Origin: Hyphomicrobiales bacterium
GTDB taxonomy: Bacteria > Pseudomonadota > Alphaproteobacteria > Rhizobiales > Xanthobacteraceae
DNA length: 64,000 nt
Direction of reading: 5' to 3'
Assembly (NCBI GenBank): GCA_017305535.1
Contig: JAFKKN010000008.1
Coordinates: forward strand, 1-64,000
Positions 1 to 10,577 of the stretch are shown one piece after another. Numbering within the stretch: position 1 is the stretch's first letter; each line of letters begins with the position of its first letter. Under the pieces are notes generated by a model. That model saw only the letters and a program-made list of their open reading frames with translations. It was not told the origin of the DNA and did no database searches. The position numbers were made by a program, and so were the translations under genes.

Positions 1-1011
<1,011 letters not shown>

Positions 1012-1042
1012 TCACGTCCGGCGCTTTGTGACGCGCGACAAG

Positions 1043-1077
1043 ATAAATGCCTGGGGCTTGCCCCGGGCATTTATTTT
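1043..1077. terminator. Hairpin terminator shared by convergent thiC and the DUF6968-like gene
   Basis: Bases 1043-1056 pair with 1061-1074: a 14-bp stem with one G-T wobble and a CTTG loop, A-rich on the left arm and followed by TTTT on the right. It sits between two convergent genes and could act on both strands. Confidence 0.85.
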
Positions 1078-1082
1078 GAAAA

Positions 1083-1418
1083 CTACAAGAACCGTTTATC
1101 CTCGCCGACAAGCATGTCCCGCAGGTTTGGCGAGACGGGAAAGCCGTAGCCGCGCCATTCCTGATCCCACATCAATTGCCCCGCTTTGTGTGCATCGCTG
1201 CAATAGAGCTCGGCACCGACCGTCGTCAGCGCGTTAAACAGCGCCTGTATCGCGTCAACTCCCCGACCCGAATTCGAGCGCGGTTGCTCAGGCCAATCAA
1301 TCTCCCATCGGCAATCCCAGGCAGCGTCGCTTGCGATTGGCCAGAAGATGCGGACCGCCACGTCATGCACTACGCCATTTTTCCGCAATTTGAGAATACG
1401 CGTCATTACGCTCGCCAT
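1083..1418 (-). CDS. Small hypothetical protein, DUF6968-like
   Basis: A 111-residue soluble protein (MASVMTRILKLRKNG...). The central part has the look of the DUF6968 family found in alpha- and betaproteobacteria (VRIFWP, CRWEIDWP, GVDAIQALFNAL, WRGYGFP); the assignment is from memory and the function is unknown. The start at 1418 is chosen because GAGG lies 8 bases upstream; an in-frame upstream ATG at 1493 would add 25 unlikely residues. The gene converges on thiC and shares its terminator. No signal peptide or membrane segment is visible. Confidence 0.7.
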   Translation of the reverse strand: MASVMTRILKLRKNGVVHDVAVRIFWPIASDAAWDCRWEIDWPEQPRSNSGRGVDAIQALFNALTTVGAELYCSDAHKAGQLMWDQEWRGYGFPVSPNLRDMLVGEDKRFL

Positions 1419-1602
1419 GTTCAGAACCTCAATTGCAGAAAAGCGGCCGCTAATACGGCCGCCGGGCCATACGCGATCGCGCCCGCGGACCAACTACAGA
1501 CCATTCTGTCACAAACACCGGCCTTATGAGCGCTACGGGTTGCACGGGTGAACCTTTTCCTCCATTGGATCGACTTATGACGGGCCAAGCTGGGAGACTC
1601 TC

Positions 1603-2538
1603 GTGAGACATATCCGGACATTCGTTTTCGCCGCCGCCACGCTTGCGCTCGGCGTCCCCATGCTCTCCGCGTCCGCGATCGCTGAAACCTCGACGGGTGT
1701 CGAAAAGATCAACGCCTATGTCGGTTGCATCAACCGGTTGTCGGAGCGTTCCTACGATTCCCGCAGCCGCTATTTCAGCTGGGCCAAGCCCAGCGGGCCG
1801 ACCGGCAAGGAACGCATCATCTACGGCACCTACACCATTTACGACACCTCCGACTGCCGCAAGAATGTCGAAGCCGCCAACGCGCTGGAACCGCGCGACG
1901 CCGAACTCGAGGCCGCCGCGTCCGCCTATGCCGATGCCGTCTCGAAACTGGAGCCGCTGCTGAAGGAGGCTGACGACTACTACACCCAGCAGAACTACAA
2001 GGACGACAAGATGGCCAAGGGCAAGGCCATGCACCCGAAGCTGGTCGCGGCATGGGATGCGTTCGGGGCCGCCGACAAGAAGCTGCGCGCCGGCATCGAG
2101 ACGATCAACGACAAGCGCGCCGAGGCGCGCCTCGCCGAGATCGAGAGCAAGGAAGGCCGCAAGGTGAACTACCACGTCGCGGCGTTGATGATCCACGCCA
2201 AGCGCGTGCTGCGCGCGGAAACCGCCGACAAGCCCGATATCGCCGCGATCACCCAGGCACTGGGCGATTACGAAACGTCGGTCAAGGCGATCGAGGATGC
2301 ATCCGGCAAGGACGGCGACACCAAGCTCGGCTCGTTCTTCACCAACAACGCCAAATCCTATCTGACCACGGCCAAGCAACTGATGCGCCGCATTCGCGAC
2401 AAAACGCCCTACAGCAGCGGGGAGAAAATGATGCTCGGCAACAGCGGTGGCGGCTGGATGGTCGAAGGCTCGCCGCCCCGGCTGATGCGCGACTATAACC
2501 AGCTCATCGACAGCTACAATCGCGGCGTCAAGATCTGA
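1603..2538 (+). CDS. Exported DUF3829-like protein
   Basis: A 311-residue protein starting at GTG behind GGGAG. An N-terminal signal peptide (about residues 1-28, hydrophobic run FAAATLALGVPML, then SASAIAET) is followed by a mostly helical, charged body. The body resembles DUF3829 (YiiG-like) proteins: a conserved NAYVGCINRL segment, a Tyr/Lys-rich middle and a second helical repeat, with RRIRDK near the end. Function is unknown; it probably acts in the periplasm. The next gene starts 54 bases downstream on the same strand and is also exported, so the two may be co-transcribed. Confidence 0.75.
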   Translation: MRHIRTFVFAAATLALGVPMLSASAIAETSTGVEKINAYVGCINRLSERSYDSRSRYFSWAKPSGPTGKERIIYGTYTIYDTSDCRKNVEAANALEPRDAELEAAASAYADAVSKLEPLLKEADDYYTQQNYKDDKMAKGKAMHPKLVAAWDAFGAADKKLRAGIETINDKRAEARLAEIESKEGRKVNYHVAALMIHAKRVLRAETADKPDIAAITQALGDYETSVKAIEDASGKDGDTKLGSFFTNNAKSYLTTAKQLMRRIRDKTPYSSGEKMMLGNSGGGWMVEGSPPRLMRDYNQLIDSYNRGVKI

Positions 2539-2592
2539 ACCGGTCGCGGTCGATTTCACATCGACCGTCCCTCATCGAACGACGGACGATCC

Positions 2593-2907
2593 ATGACATC
2601 CTTCATTGCCGCCTGCGGCCGGCACGGCCACGCGCGTCTGTCGTTCATCGCGATGCTCCTGCTTGCCGCCACCGTCGCGGCCCAGAACGCATTCGCCGCG
2701 AAACTTGAGGCCGCCGGTCGCACGTGGATCGACACCTGCATCGCGCAGCGTCAGTCGAGCAAGGAGAAAGCCGCCAAGCTGCGCAAATACTGCACCTGCA
2801 TGCGGGAGATCGTGGACAACAACGAACCGTTCGAGAACATCACGGCACTGGAGCGGACCTATCCGCCGGCGCATGAAGTGTGCTGGAAGGATGCAGGCCG
2901 CAAGTGA
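2593..2907 (+). CDS. Small secreted hypothetical protein with paired cysteines
   Basis: A 104-residue protein with a signal peptide (hydrophobic MLLLAATVAA around residues 21-30, likely cleavage after AFA near residue 36). The mature part of about 68 residues has four cysteines: DTC, YCTC and VCW. The spacing suggests two periplasmic disulfides. I do not recognise the family. It lies in the same orientation as the DUF3829-like gene. An in-frame ATG at residue 21 would shorten the signal peptide; the first ATG is kept because the preceding charged stretch suits an n-region. Confidence 0.6.
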   Translation: MTSFIAACGRHGHARLSFIAMLLLAATVAAQNAFAAKLEAAGRTWIDTCIAQRQSSKEKAAKLRKYCTCMREIVDNNEPFENITALERTYPPAHEVCWKDAGRK

Positions 2908-2981
2908 GGCCGCGACACGGCATGGGCTGCACCGGCTGAAACGCCGCGTTATAGTGCGACGATCAACACGAGGATGCACCC

Positions 2982-3362
2982 ATGCCCATCACCCACTTTG
3001 CTTCACCGCCCGGCATCAAGGCGCCGCCACTGTCCTTCGCCACCCGCGTCGGCGATATGCTGTTCGTCTCCGGCATTCCCGGCTTCGATGCCAACGGCGC
3101 GCTGCCGGAGAGCTTCGAGGCGCAGTTCGCCAACGTCGTCACCAATTTCACGCGCGTGCTGAGCGAGGCCGGCGCCACCACGCGCCATCTGCTCAAGCTC
3201 AACGTGCTGCTGACCCGCGCATCCGACGTCGCCACCATGAACAGGCTTTATGCCGACGCATTCGGCCCCGCGCCTTATCCCGCGCGCACCACCTGCGTGG
3301 TACAGGCCCTGCCCGATCCGAAAATGCTGATCGAGATCGAGGGCGTGGCTTCGTTCGCCTAG
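2982..3362 (+). CDS. RidA/YjgF/UK114 family protein
   Basis: A 126-residue cytosolic protein of the RidA family, which deaminates reactive enamine/imine intermediates of PLP enzymes. Seen in the sequence: an N-terminal strand and VGDMLFVSGIPG, a central helix FANVVTNFTRVLSEAGA, and the family signature near the C terminus (YPARTTCVVQALPDP, then IEIEGVA). The arginine in PARTTC corresponds to the substrate-carboxylate-binding Arg of active RidA proteins, so deaminase activity is plausible. The start has GAGG 9 bases upstream. Its stop is 6 bases from that of the convergent CBS gene. Confidence 0.9.
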   Translation: MPITHFASPPGIKAPPLSFATRVGDMLFVSGIPGFDANGALPESFEAQFANVVTNFTRVLSEAGATTRHLLKLNVLLTRASDVATMNRLYADAFGPAPYPARTTCVVQALPDPKMLIEIEGVASFA

Positions 3363-3368
3363 CCTTGA

Positions 3369-4097
3369 TCAGCCGGCGCGGGGCGCGGGATCATCGGCCG
3401 CGAGCGGTTCGGCATAAAATCCTGACCAGTTGTCGATCAGCAGCAAATGGTCGTGCACCGCCTTGACGCCGGTGGTGTTCTCCGCCGCGACGATCGCCGC
3501 CTGCCGCGCTCGTTCGTCGATGATAATACCGTGGAGGTCCGCCACGCCGTCACGCACCGTGACCTGCAAGCCGGCCGGACGCCAATCGGCGGCCATCAGC
3601 GTTTCGACCAGACGCGCACGAATGGTCTCGTCTGTCGCGGCCGGGCCGGTCACCTCCCGTGCCAGTCCGGATACCGCGCGCAGCAGGTTGGCGCGGGTGA
3701 TGATGCCGACGAGACGCCCCGCCCGCGTTACCGGCAGACGCTTGACGTGATGCGCCTCCATCGCGGCGACGAGGTCCTGCAACGACGTTTCCTCGCTCGC
3801 CGTGAATGGATCGCGCGTCATGACGTCCGCGACCTTGCGGCCATGCGCCTGCACGTAATCCATCGCCTCACGGCCGCTGCCGAGAATGAACTGCAACCAT
3901 TTCGGACGCCTGCGTTCGGTGCCGATCTCGGCGCGGCGCAGGAAATCGCCTTCGGTGACGATACCGACCAGCCTGCCATTCTCAACCACCGGCAGGCCGC
4001 TGATATGATTGTCGAGCATTGTCTTGGCGGCGTCGGCCACCGGTGTTTCGGGCAAAACGGTGATGACGTTCCGCGTCATGATCTGGCCGGTCTGCAT
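3369..4097 (-). CDS. CBS-domain pair plus BON domain protein
   Basis: A 242-residue protein. Two CBS motifs come first: about residues 1-60 with ITVLPETPVADAAKTMLDNHISGLPVV, and about 90-150 with DPFTASEETSLQDLVAAMEAH read in two pieces. A BON domain follows at about 170-232 (LQVTVRDGVADLHGIIIDE). CBS pairs usually bind adenosyl ligands; BON domains bind phospholipid or membranes. No catalytic domain is attached, so a stress or sensor role is inferred. The start at 4097 (MQTGQIMTRN) is preferred over the ATG at 4103: the GGGGAG ribosome-binding site directly abuts the first ATG but lies 6 bases before the second. Confidence 0.88.
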   Translation of the reverse strand: MQTGQIMTRNVITVLPETPVADAAKTMLDNHISGLPVVENGRLVGIVTEGDFLRRAEIGTERRRPKWLQFILGSGREAMDYVQAHGRKVADVMTRDPFTASEETSLQDLVAAMEAHHVKRLPVTRAGRLVGIITRANLLRAVSGLAREVTGPAATDETIRARLVETLMAADWRPAGLQVTVRDGVADLHGIIIDERARQAAIVAAENTTGVKAVHDHLLLIDNWSGFYAEPLAADDPAPRAG

Positions 4098-4189
4098 GGA
4101 CATCTCCCCTCGGTCGATGCCGCAAGTCTACCGGACAGGCCCGGCTGCTCTTTGAGCAACCTCAAGTAATCGAACTTTATGCGGGCGGC

Positions 4190-4864
4190 TCAGTCCGCCC
4201 CGTCCTTTTCCGCAGGAGCCCGGCCGTAATACTGCACGCCGAGTTCGATCGGCGCACGGCCCATGGCGCGGCGATGCGCATTGGTGTCGCGCAAGGAATA
4301 GACGCAGCCGCAATATTCCTGCTGATAAAACTCCTCGCGCTTGCTGATCTCGATCATCCGCGCCGCGCCGCCGCCCTTGCGCCAGTTGTAGTCCCAGTAG
4401 CTCAGGCCATCGTAACGGCCGGCGGCGCGCTTTCCGCAATCGTTGATCTGCGCCATGTTCTTCCAGCGCGAGATGCCGAGCGACGACGTCATCACCGGAA
4501 AGCCATGCTCGTGGGCGTACAGCGCGGTGCGCTCGAAGCGCATGTCGAAGCACATGGTGCAGCGCGCGCCGCGTTCCGGCTCCCACTCCATGCCCTTGGC
4601 GCGGGCGAACCAGTTGTCCTTGTCGTAATCCGCATCGACGAACGGCACGTTGTGCTTCTCGGCGAAGCGCACGTTCTCGTCCTTGCGAAGCAGATACTCC
4701 TTCTCCGGATGGATGTTCGGATTGTAGAAGAAGATGGTGTAGTCGACGCCGGAGGCCAGCATCGCTTCCATCACCTCGCCGGAGCACGGCGCGCAGCACG
4801 AATGCAGCAGCACCTTCTTCTCGCCGCCGGGCGGCGTCAGGATAGGGCGGATTACATCGTCCAT
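4190..4864 (-). CDS. queH: Epoxyqueuosine reductase QueH
   Basis: A 224-residue protein that reduces epoxyqueuosine to queuosine, the last step of queuosine tRNA modification, in bacteria lacking QueG. It has the QueH (DUF208) cysteine pattern: HSCCAPCSG near the N terminus (Cys23, Cys24, Cys27), RCTMCFDMR in the middle, and EYCGC toward the C terminus. These supply iron-sulfur and catalytic ligands in the family. The start at 4864 (MDDVIRP) is used; the open frame continues 76 codons upstream but that part is unlike the family. Divergent from the dipZ-like gene, with 257 bases between the starts. Confidence 0.93.
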   Translation of the reverse strand: MDDVIRPILTPPGGEKKVLLHSCCAPCSGEVMEAMLASGVDYTIFFYNPNIHPEKEYLLRKDENVRFAEKHNVPFVDADYDKDNWFARAKGMEWEPERGARCTMCFDMRFERTALYAHEHGFPVMTSSLGISRWKNMAQINDCGKRAAGRYDGLSYWDYNWRKGGGAARMIEISKREEFYQQEYCGCVYSLRDTNAHRRAMGRAPIELGVQYYGRAPAEKDGAD

Positions 4865-5121
4865 CGGGCAGGCTCTCGAAAATGCATTGAATTCGGGCGA
4901 CCGGGCGCCATTTCGCCGGGACGATAGTGGGGAGCTCCGCACTGTCAAGCCGTTAAGACACCGGAACACCCCTAACCATCCGCTGCGTGCTAAGATCCGC
5001 GCCGATAACGCCCTTCGCACATTCCTGTGAATGGCCTGCCGCGCGCGAAACGAAAGGGAACGGGCACTCGTCCTTGTATGCGAACGCCCCAAATGGCGTT
5101 GTTGCCACGGAGACTTTTCCG

Positions 5122-6915
5122 ATGATCCTGTTTCTGCTCGCCTATCTCGGCGGCGTCCTCACCATCCTCAGCCCCTGCATCCTCCCGGTGCTGCCATTCG
5201 TGTTCGCCCGCGCGGATCGCCCGTTCCTGCGCAACGGGCTGCCGATGCTGATTGGCATGGCGCTGACCTTCGCGCTGGTGGCGACATTGGCCTCGGTCGC
5301 CGGCGGCTGGGCGGTGGCCGCCAACCAGTATGCGCGCTTCGCCGCCATCGCGCTGCTCGCGGTGTTCGGCGTCGCGCTGCTGTTCCCCTCGCTGGCGGAA
5401 CGGATCACCGCGCCGTTGGTGACGCTGGGCGCGAAACTGTCCGACTCGGCCTCCGATGCAAGCCGGGACGCGCGCGGCCACGTCGGATCGTCGCTGCTGC
5501 TCGGCGTCGCCACCGGCCTGCTGTGGGCGCCCTGCGCCGGACCGATCCTCGGGCTGATCCTGACCGGCGCGGCGCTGCAAGGCGCGAGCGTCGGCACCTC
5601 GCTGCTGCTCGCCGCTTATGCCGCAGGCGCCGCGACGTCGCTGGCGCTGGCGCTATTGGTCGGCGGCAAATTGTTCGCGGCGATGAAGCGCTCGCTCGGC
5701 GTCGGCGAATGGGTGCGGCGCGGGCTCGGAGCGCTGGTGCTGGTCGCGGTCGGCGCCATCGCGCTCGGGCTCGATACCGGCATCCTCACGCAAGTCTCGC
5801 TCGCCGGCACCAACCGCATCGAACAGGGCCTGCTCGACAAGTTTCGCGCGGCATCCGGCAATGCGACGACCAAAACCGATACGGCGATGACCAACACCGC
5901 CATGACGAGCACTGCCGCCAAGCCCGAAGCCGACGCGATGGCCGACATGCTGCCGGTCGAAGGCACCATGCCCTCGCTCGACGGCGCGGTGGATTGGCTG
6001 AACTCGCCGCCGCTGACGGCGGAGCAACTTAAAGGCAAGGTCGTGCTGGTCGATTTCTGGACCTATTCCTGCATCAACTGCCTGCGCGCGCTACCTTACG
6101 TGCGCGCATGGGCCGACAAGTACAAGGATCAGGGTCTTGTGGTGATCGGCGTGCACGCGCCGGAATTCGCCTTCGAAAAAATCATCGGCAACGTCAAGAA
6201 AGCGGTGACCGATCTCAAGGTCGATTATCCGGTGGCGATCGACAACAACTACAAGATCTGGCGCGCGTTCAATAACAACTACTGGCCGGCGCATTACTTC
6301 ATCGATGCCGAGGGCCGCATCCGCCATCATCATTTCGGCGAAGGCGACTACGACGAATCCGAGCGCATCATTCAACTGTTGCTGTCGCAGGCCGGCCACA
6401 AGCTGAAAAGCGCGGACCTCGTCAATGTCAGCGCAACCGGTGCCGAAGCCGCGGCGGATATGAACCGCGTCAAGTCGCCGGAAACCTATCTCGGCTACGA
6501 GCGCGCGGAGAATTTCGTCTCGCCCGGCGGCGCGGTGCGCGACATGCGCCATACCTATCAGGCCAGCGTCGACGAGTTGAATGCCTGGGGGCTGACGGGA
6601 GACTGGACCATCGCCAACGAGCGCGCCTCGCTGGATGCGCCCGGCGGCGGCATCGTCTATCGCTTCCACGCGCGCGACCTGCATCTGGTGTTGGGCCCCG
6701 GCAGCGACGGCAAGCCGGTGCGCTTCCGCGTCACCATCGACGGCAAACCGCCGGGCGACGATCACGGCATGGATACCGACGCCGACGGCAACGGCACCGT
6801 CACCGGCGAGCGGCTGTATCAACTCATCCGCCAGAAAGGCGACATCGCGGACCACACCTTCGCGATCGAATTCCTCGATCCCGGCGTGCGGGCTTATGCG
6901 TTTACGTTCGGCTGA
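5122..6915 (+). CDS. dipZ: DipZ-like protein: CcdA membrane domain fused to thioredoxin-like and C-terminal binding domain
   Basis: A 597-residue protein predicted to carry reducing power across the inner membrane to periplasmic thiols. Residues 1-240 are a six-helix CcdA/DsbD core with the paired cysteine motifs [10 protein letters not shown] and [12 protein letters not shown]. An Ala/Thr-rich linker precedes a periplasmic TlpA/thioredoxin-like domain with [15 protein letters not shown] (CINC active site). The last 150 residues ([10 protein letters not shown]..., [13 protein letters not shown]) resemble the carbohydrate-binding-like module of mycobacterial DipZ. Start at 5122 ([11 protein letters not shown]) with GGAG 9 bases upstream; the open frame extends 45 codons further back without a credible start. 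Confidence 0.9.
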   Translation: MILFLLAYLGGVLTILSPCILPVLPFVFARADRPFLRNGLPMLIGMALTFALVATLASVAGGWAVAANQYARFAAIALLAVFGVALLFPSLAERITAPLVTLGAKLSDSASDASRDARGHVGSSLLLGVATGLLWAPCAGPILGLILTGAALQGASVGTSLLLAAYAAGAATSLALALLVGGKLFAAMKRSLGVGEWVRRGLGALVLVAVGAIALGLDTGILTQVSLAGTNRIEQGLLDKFRAASGNATTKTDTAMTNTAMTSTAAKPEADAMADMLPVEGTMPSLDGAVDWLNSPPLTAEQLKGKVVLVDFWTYSCINCLRALPYVRAWADKYKDQGLVVIGVHAPEFAFEKIIGNVKKAVTDLKVDYPVAIDNNYKIWRAFNNNYWPAHYFIDAEGRIRHHHFGEGDYDESERIIQLLLSQAGHKLKSADLVNVSATGAEAAADMNRVKSPETYLGYERAENFVSPGGAVRDMRHTYQASVDELNAWGLTGDWTIANERASLDAPGGGIVYRFHARDLHLVLGPGSDGKPVRFRVTIDGKPPGDDHGMDTDADGNGTVTGERLYQLIRQKGDIADHTFAIEFLDPGVRAYAFTFG

Positions 6916-6987
6916 CGGAGGAAAGCGTCGCCATCATTCCGAACGCCCGATCGCACATTCGTTTTGCAAATTCGCAACACGATAGAA

Positions 6988-7011
6988 TCGTCCCCGCCTT
7001 CGCGGGGACGA
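6988..7011. repeat. Family A palindromic repeat, single hairpin (A1)
   Basis: TCGTCCCCGC at 6988-6997 pairs with its complement at 7002-7011 around a 4-base loop. The same hairpin recurs at 8.1, 12.1, 18.0 and 24.7 kb. Here it is one unit, between convergent dipZ-like and VOC genes. Confidence 0.9.
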
Positions 7012-7062
7012 CGATTATTGTAATATCAGTTCATCCAATTGAGGCTGGCAATCGCGGAGAGA

Positions 7063-7446
7063 TTAACTCCGCTCGAGCAACTCAATCGAAATGCCGTGCG
7101 GGCCACGAATGAAGCAGACGCGCAGGCCGGGGCGCACTTGGCGCACCTCCTCGCTGAACTGCACGCCTTTCGCTTTCAAGTCGGCCACCAGCGCGTCGAG
7201 CCCTTGCACCGCCAGTCCGAAGTGATCGAGCCCCTGATACGGCGTCACCGGTGCCGGATTGATGCCGTCTCCCTCGCTCACCGGAGTCAAGAAGATGCTG
7301 TTTCCGCCGAGCCGCACATCGATACGCGCCGGTGACGGCACGATCTCCGCGCCAAGCATTTCGGCGAACCACCGCGCGGTCGCCTCGGGGTCCGGCGTGC
7401 GGATGTGAGCGTGATCCCATTTCAGTTGCGGCTTTGCATCGGCCAT
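7063..7446 (-). CDS. VOC (glyoxalase/dioxygenase fold) protein
   Basis: A 127-residue single-module VOC protein: WDHAHIRTPDPEATARWFAEMLG at the N terminus (read as two adjoining blocks), GLDHFGLAVQGLDALV in the middle, and a C-terminal FIRGPHGISIELLER strand. Candidate metal ligands are the His in DHAHIR, the His in LDHFGL and the Glu in SIELLE, the usual HHE layout. The substrate cannot be read from sequence. GGGAG lies 10 bases before the ATG. The gene is upstream of nothing obviously related; rsmD lies 30 bases further upstream on the same strand, so the pair may be transcribed together. Confidence 0.85.
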   Translation of the reverse strand: MADAKPQLKWDHAHIRTPDPEATARWFAEMLGAEIVPSPARIDVRLGGNSIFLTPVSEGDGINPAPVTPYQGLDHFGLAVQGLDALVADLKAKGVQFSEEVRQVRPGLRVCFIRGPHGISIELLERS

Positions 7447-7476
7447 CTTGTTGCGCTCCCTATGCTGTTTTGCGAT

Positions 7477-8037
7477 TCATGATCCTTTTGCGCGCAGGAA
7501 TACGAACTCGGTGTCGTCATAGGCGCGGCGTTCCAGTTCCTCGAAGTCGTCCGGCGCGGCGAAGGCCGCCGCCTTGGATTCTTCCACGATCAGCAGCGCA
7601 TCGGGCATCAGCCAGCCACCGTCGTGCAGCGAGGCCAGCGCTTTCTCTGCAAGTCCCATGCCGTAAGGCGGATCGAGAAACACCAGCGCGAACGGCTCGA
7701 CCGGATAGGCCGGGCCGAGATGGGTCGCATCGCGCCGATAGACTTTTGTGACACCGCCGAGCCCGAGCGCCTCGACGTTGTTACGCAGCAGCGCCCGGGA
7801 TTCCGCGCCGTTATCGACGAACAGCGTGAACTTCGCGCCGCGCGACACCGCCTCGATGCCGAGCGCGCCGGTGCCGGCAAACAGATCGAGCACCCGCGCG
7901 CCCTCGATGGGATTGCCGTAAGCGTGCATCAGGATGTTAAACACCGACTCGCGCAGCCGATCCGCCGTCGGCCGAATATCGCGCGACGCCGGCGCGACAA
8001 TGTTGCGGCCCCGCAGCCGTCCCCCGACCACGCGCAT
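7477..8037 (-). CDS. rsmD: 16S rRNA (guanine(966)-N2)-methyltransferase RsmD
   Basis: A 186-residue methyltransferase for G966 of 16S rRNA. It opens with the RsmD signature MRVVGGRLRGR and RPTADRLRESVFNIL, then the SAM-binding loop LDLFAGTGALGIEA (residues 50-63), and the base-flipping/catalytic motif DPPYG at 122-126. Full length for the family. GGAGG sits 9 bases upstream of the start. Between it and the upstream rluB gene on the same strand lies a family A repeat doublet, which may process or end the rluB transcript. Confidence 0.95.
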   Translation of the reverse strand: MRVVGGRLRGRNIVAPASRDIRPTADRLRESVFNILMHAYGNPIEGARVLDLFAGTGALGIEAVSRGAKFTLFVDNGAESRALLRNNVEALGLGGVTKVYRRDATHLGPAYPVEPFALVFLDPPYGMGLAEKALASLHDGGWLMPDALLIVEESKAAAFAAPDDFEELERRAYDDTEFVFLRAKGS

Positions 8038-8108
8038 CAGTGCGTGCCTCCGTCATCCCGAATGCCTGACCGGAAAGTGGCCTTGCCGCGGAGTTGCAAC
8101 ACGAAAAT

Positions 8109-8237
8109 CGTCGTCCCCGCACAGACGGGGACCCATAACCCCTGACGATCATGGTTACGATGATCGTCAAGGATCATGAACGTCGCCCGCATCATGAGCG
8201 ACACGGCGTATGGGTCCCCGCCTGCGCGGGGACGACG
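8109..8237. repeat. Family A inverted doublet (A2)
   Basis: CGTCGTCCCCG (8109-8119) with GGGGACCCATAACCCC opens the element; GTATGGGTCCCC and CGGGGACGACG (8227-8237) close it. Each end is itself a hairpin, and the two ends are inverted copies of one another, giving a 129-base unit between rsmD and rluB. Confidence 0.88.
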
Positions 8238-8272
8238 ACACCGGAATCGCTCCAATCAACACGCCGCATCGC

Positions 8273-10414
8273 TCAATCCCGCGGCGTGAGATCGCGTTTG
8301 CCGTGATAGCCGCGCTTCGGGCGCTGTTGGTGGCCGCGCGCGATCGCTTCGTTATGGGCGCGTGCTTCGTCGCTGCCGGTGCGCTGCACCTTCACGGTGC
8401 GGCCCTTGCGATCCTCGATCTTGGAGGTCTTGGGGCGCAGCTTATTGGCCTTCTTTGAGCGCAGCGGCGTGCCGTCGCGGCCGAGCTTGGGCGTGGCATC
8501 GGGCTCCGCTGTTTTGCCGAACTCCGCGCCGGCCTTTTTCACCACCCTGTCGCCGAGTTGTTCGCGCAGCACGCGGGTCTTGACCTCCTCGACCTCGCCT
8601 TCCGCGACCTCGCCCAACTGGAACGGTCCGTAGGAGATACGGATCAGCCGGTTCACCTCGAGACCAAGCGCCCCGAGGATGTTGCGCACTTCGCGATTCT
8701 TGCCTTCGCGGATGGCAATGGTGATCCAGACGTTGCTGCCCTGGTCGTGCTCAAGTGTCGCTTCCACCGATCCGTATTTGACGCCATCGACCTCGATGCC
8801 GTCGCGCAGCGCATCGAGCTGCGCTTGCGTGATCTCGCCGTGGGCCCGCGCGCGATAACGCCGCAGCCAGCCGGTGTCCGGCAATTCGAGCACGCGCGCG
8901 AGGCCGCCGTCGTTGGTCAGCAGCAGCAGTCCCTCGGTGTTGAAATCCAGCCGACCGATGCTGATGAGCCGCGGCAGACCTTCCGGCAGATGTTCGAACA
9001 CCGTCGGCCGCCCTTCCGGATCGGAATGCGTCGTCATCAGCCCGCGTGGCTTGTGATAGAGGAACAACCGCGTGCGCTCGCGCTCCGGCAACGGCTTGCC
9101 GTCCACCAACACCACGTCATTCTCGGTCACATCGAGCGCGGGCGAATTGATGATGCGGCCGTTGACGGTGACACGCCCCTGCGTCACCCATTCCTCGGCA
9201 TCGCGGCGCGATGCGAGCCCCGCGCGCGACATCAGCTTGGCAATGCGCTCGCCGGCTTTCTTTGGCGCCGGCTCCGGACGCGAGATGCGCTTGTTGGGAT
9301 CGAGCTTGCGCTCGCGGTAGGCGCCGCGCCCACCGAACGCCGGACGCTTGGCGAACACCTTGCTGTCGTCCTCGTTGTCGCGGCGCGGACGATCGCCGAA
9401 ACGCTCGCCGCGGCCCTCACTGCGCGGATGCTCCTGCCAGTCGCGCGATCCGCCGCGATCCTCGCGCGGACGACGGAAGGTCGGACGATCCTCGCGATCC
9501 TCCCTCCCTTCCCTCGGTCGATCGAAACGCGGACGATCTCCGCGAGGCCGATCGAACTTCGGCTTGTCGAACGAGCGCGCCCCACGCTCCGAACCCTCGT
9601 CGCGTGACCGCGAGAAACGTGGACGCTCCTCGCCGCCGCGATCGTCACGCGAGCGATCGAAGCGCGGCTTGTCGAACTTGCGCGCGTCGTCGCGTCCACG
9701 GCTGTCGCGGCGCTCGCGATTCTCCCACGGCTTCTCGTTGCTGCGATCCCGTCCCTCGCCGAAGTCCTTGCGCGGACCGCGCGAAAATTTCGGGCGGTCG
9801 TCGTCGCGGCGAAATCCGCCGTCGCGCGGCCGGTCGAATTTGCGTTCGCCATCGCGGGAGCCAAAGTCCTTGCGCGGGCCATCCTTGCGGAAACCACCTT
9901 CGCCGCGCGGGGTGTAGGGACGCTTCTCGCCAAATTTCTTGTCGCCGAAACGGCCCGCGGGGCGCGCGTCACCACGCTCGCCACGCGGCGTATACGGACG
10001 CTTCTCGCCATCACGATCCTCGCGCGGCCGAAAATCCTTGCGCGGCCCGCGCTCGGGCCGATCGCCGCCACGCGCCGGGCGATCGTCGCGATTGAAGCGC
10101 GCCGGACGCGCATCATCACGATCCCGCCGTGGCCCGTCACCATAGCTGCGGCGCGGCGCATCGCCGTCACGCTTGCCGGCATAGGGCTTCTTGCCGAACG
10201 GCTTGTCGCCGAACGATCTGCCACCTTCGGACTTGCCCGCGTAGGCGCGCCGCTCGCCGTCGGGCTTAGCCCCAGCCGCCCGCTTGGCGAATTTCTTCTC
10301 TGGTCCGCGCTTGGCGCCGGAGCGGCCCTTGTCGGCGGAGCGCCCATTGCCGCCGGTCTGCCGGTCACGCCGGCCGCGCGGCGGGGCGTTGTTTTTGTCG
10401 TTATCGCGGGGCAT
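8273..10414 (-). CDS. rluB: RluB-type rRNA pseudouridine synthase with very long Arg/Asp/Gly-rich N-terminal extension
   Basis: A 713-residue protein, against roughly 250-300 for typical RluB, which makes pseudouridine 2605 in 23S rRNA. Residues 1-385 are low complexity, rich in R, D, G, K, F and P, with recurring phrases such as KRPYTPRGE, GPRKDF, KPRFDR and RPREDR. The S4 RNA-binding domain begins about 387 (GERIAKLMSRAGLASRRDAE), followed by the catalytic GRLDFNTEGLLLLTNDG (Asp490) and VRNILGALGLEVNRL. A basic tail of about 95 residues (KKANKLRPKTSK, RGYHGKRD) ends it. The extension is in frame and keeps strong amino-acid bias, so it is a real coding part, probably a disordered RNA-binding arm. 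Confidence 0.92.
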   Translation of the reverse strand: MPRDNDKNNAPPRGRRDRQTGGNGRSADKGRSGAKRGPEKKFAKRAAGAKPDGERRAYAGKSEGGRSFGDKPFGKKPYAGKRDGDAPRRSYGDGPRRDRDDARPARFNRDDRPARGGDRPERGPRKDFRPREDRDGEKRPYTPRGERGDARPAGRFGDKKFGEKRPYTPRGEGGFRKDGPRKDFGSRDGERKFDRPRDGGFRRDDDRPKFSRGPRKDFGEGRDRSNEKPWENRERRDSRGRDDARKFDKPRFDRSRDDRGGEERPRFSRSRDEGSERGARSFDKPKFDRPRGDRPRFDRPREGREDREDRPTFRRPREDRGGSRDWQEHPRSEGRGERFGDRPRRDNEDDSKVFAKRPAFGGRGAYRERKLDPNKRISRPEPAPKKAGERIAKLMSRAGLASRRDAEEWVTQGRVTVNGRIINSPALDVTENDVVLVDGKPLPERERTRLFLYHKPRGLMTTHSDPEGRPTVFEHLPEGLPRLISIGRLDFNTEGLLLLTNDGGLARVLELPDTGWLRRYRARAHGEITQAQLDALRDGIEVDGVKYGSVEATLEHDQGSNVWITIAIREGKNREVRNILGALGLEVNRLIRISYGPFQLGEVAEGEVEEVKTRVLREQLGDRVVKKAGAEFGKTAEPDATPKLGRDGTPLRSKKANKLRPKTSKIEDRKGRTVKVQRTGSDEARAHNEAIARGHQQRPKRGYHGKRDLTPRD

Positions 10415-10577
10415 GAATGCTCTCGTCTGGTGTGCGTCGAAATCGCGGGTGGAGCGACGGGAGCAGGTTCAAGCGCCCCCGTCTCTAGGGCGCTGTCTCA
10501 GGCAAAAACCGGCATCCACGTGCTGAAGGCGCCCTCATAACAGAGTTCTTTGCGAGAAACGAGGCGAGAAACGCGGT

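Noticed and set aside
1450-2559. A 369-codon minus-strand open frame opposite the DUF3829-like gene
   Set aside because: It is the antisense shadow of a gene with a signal peptide and ribosome-binding site.
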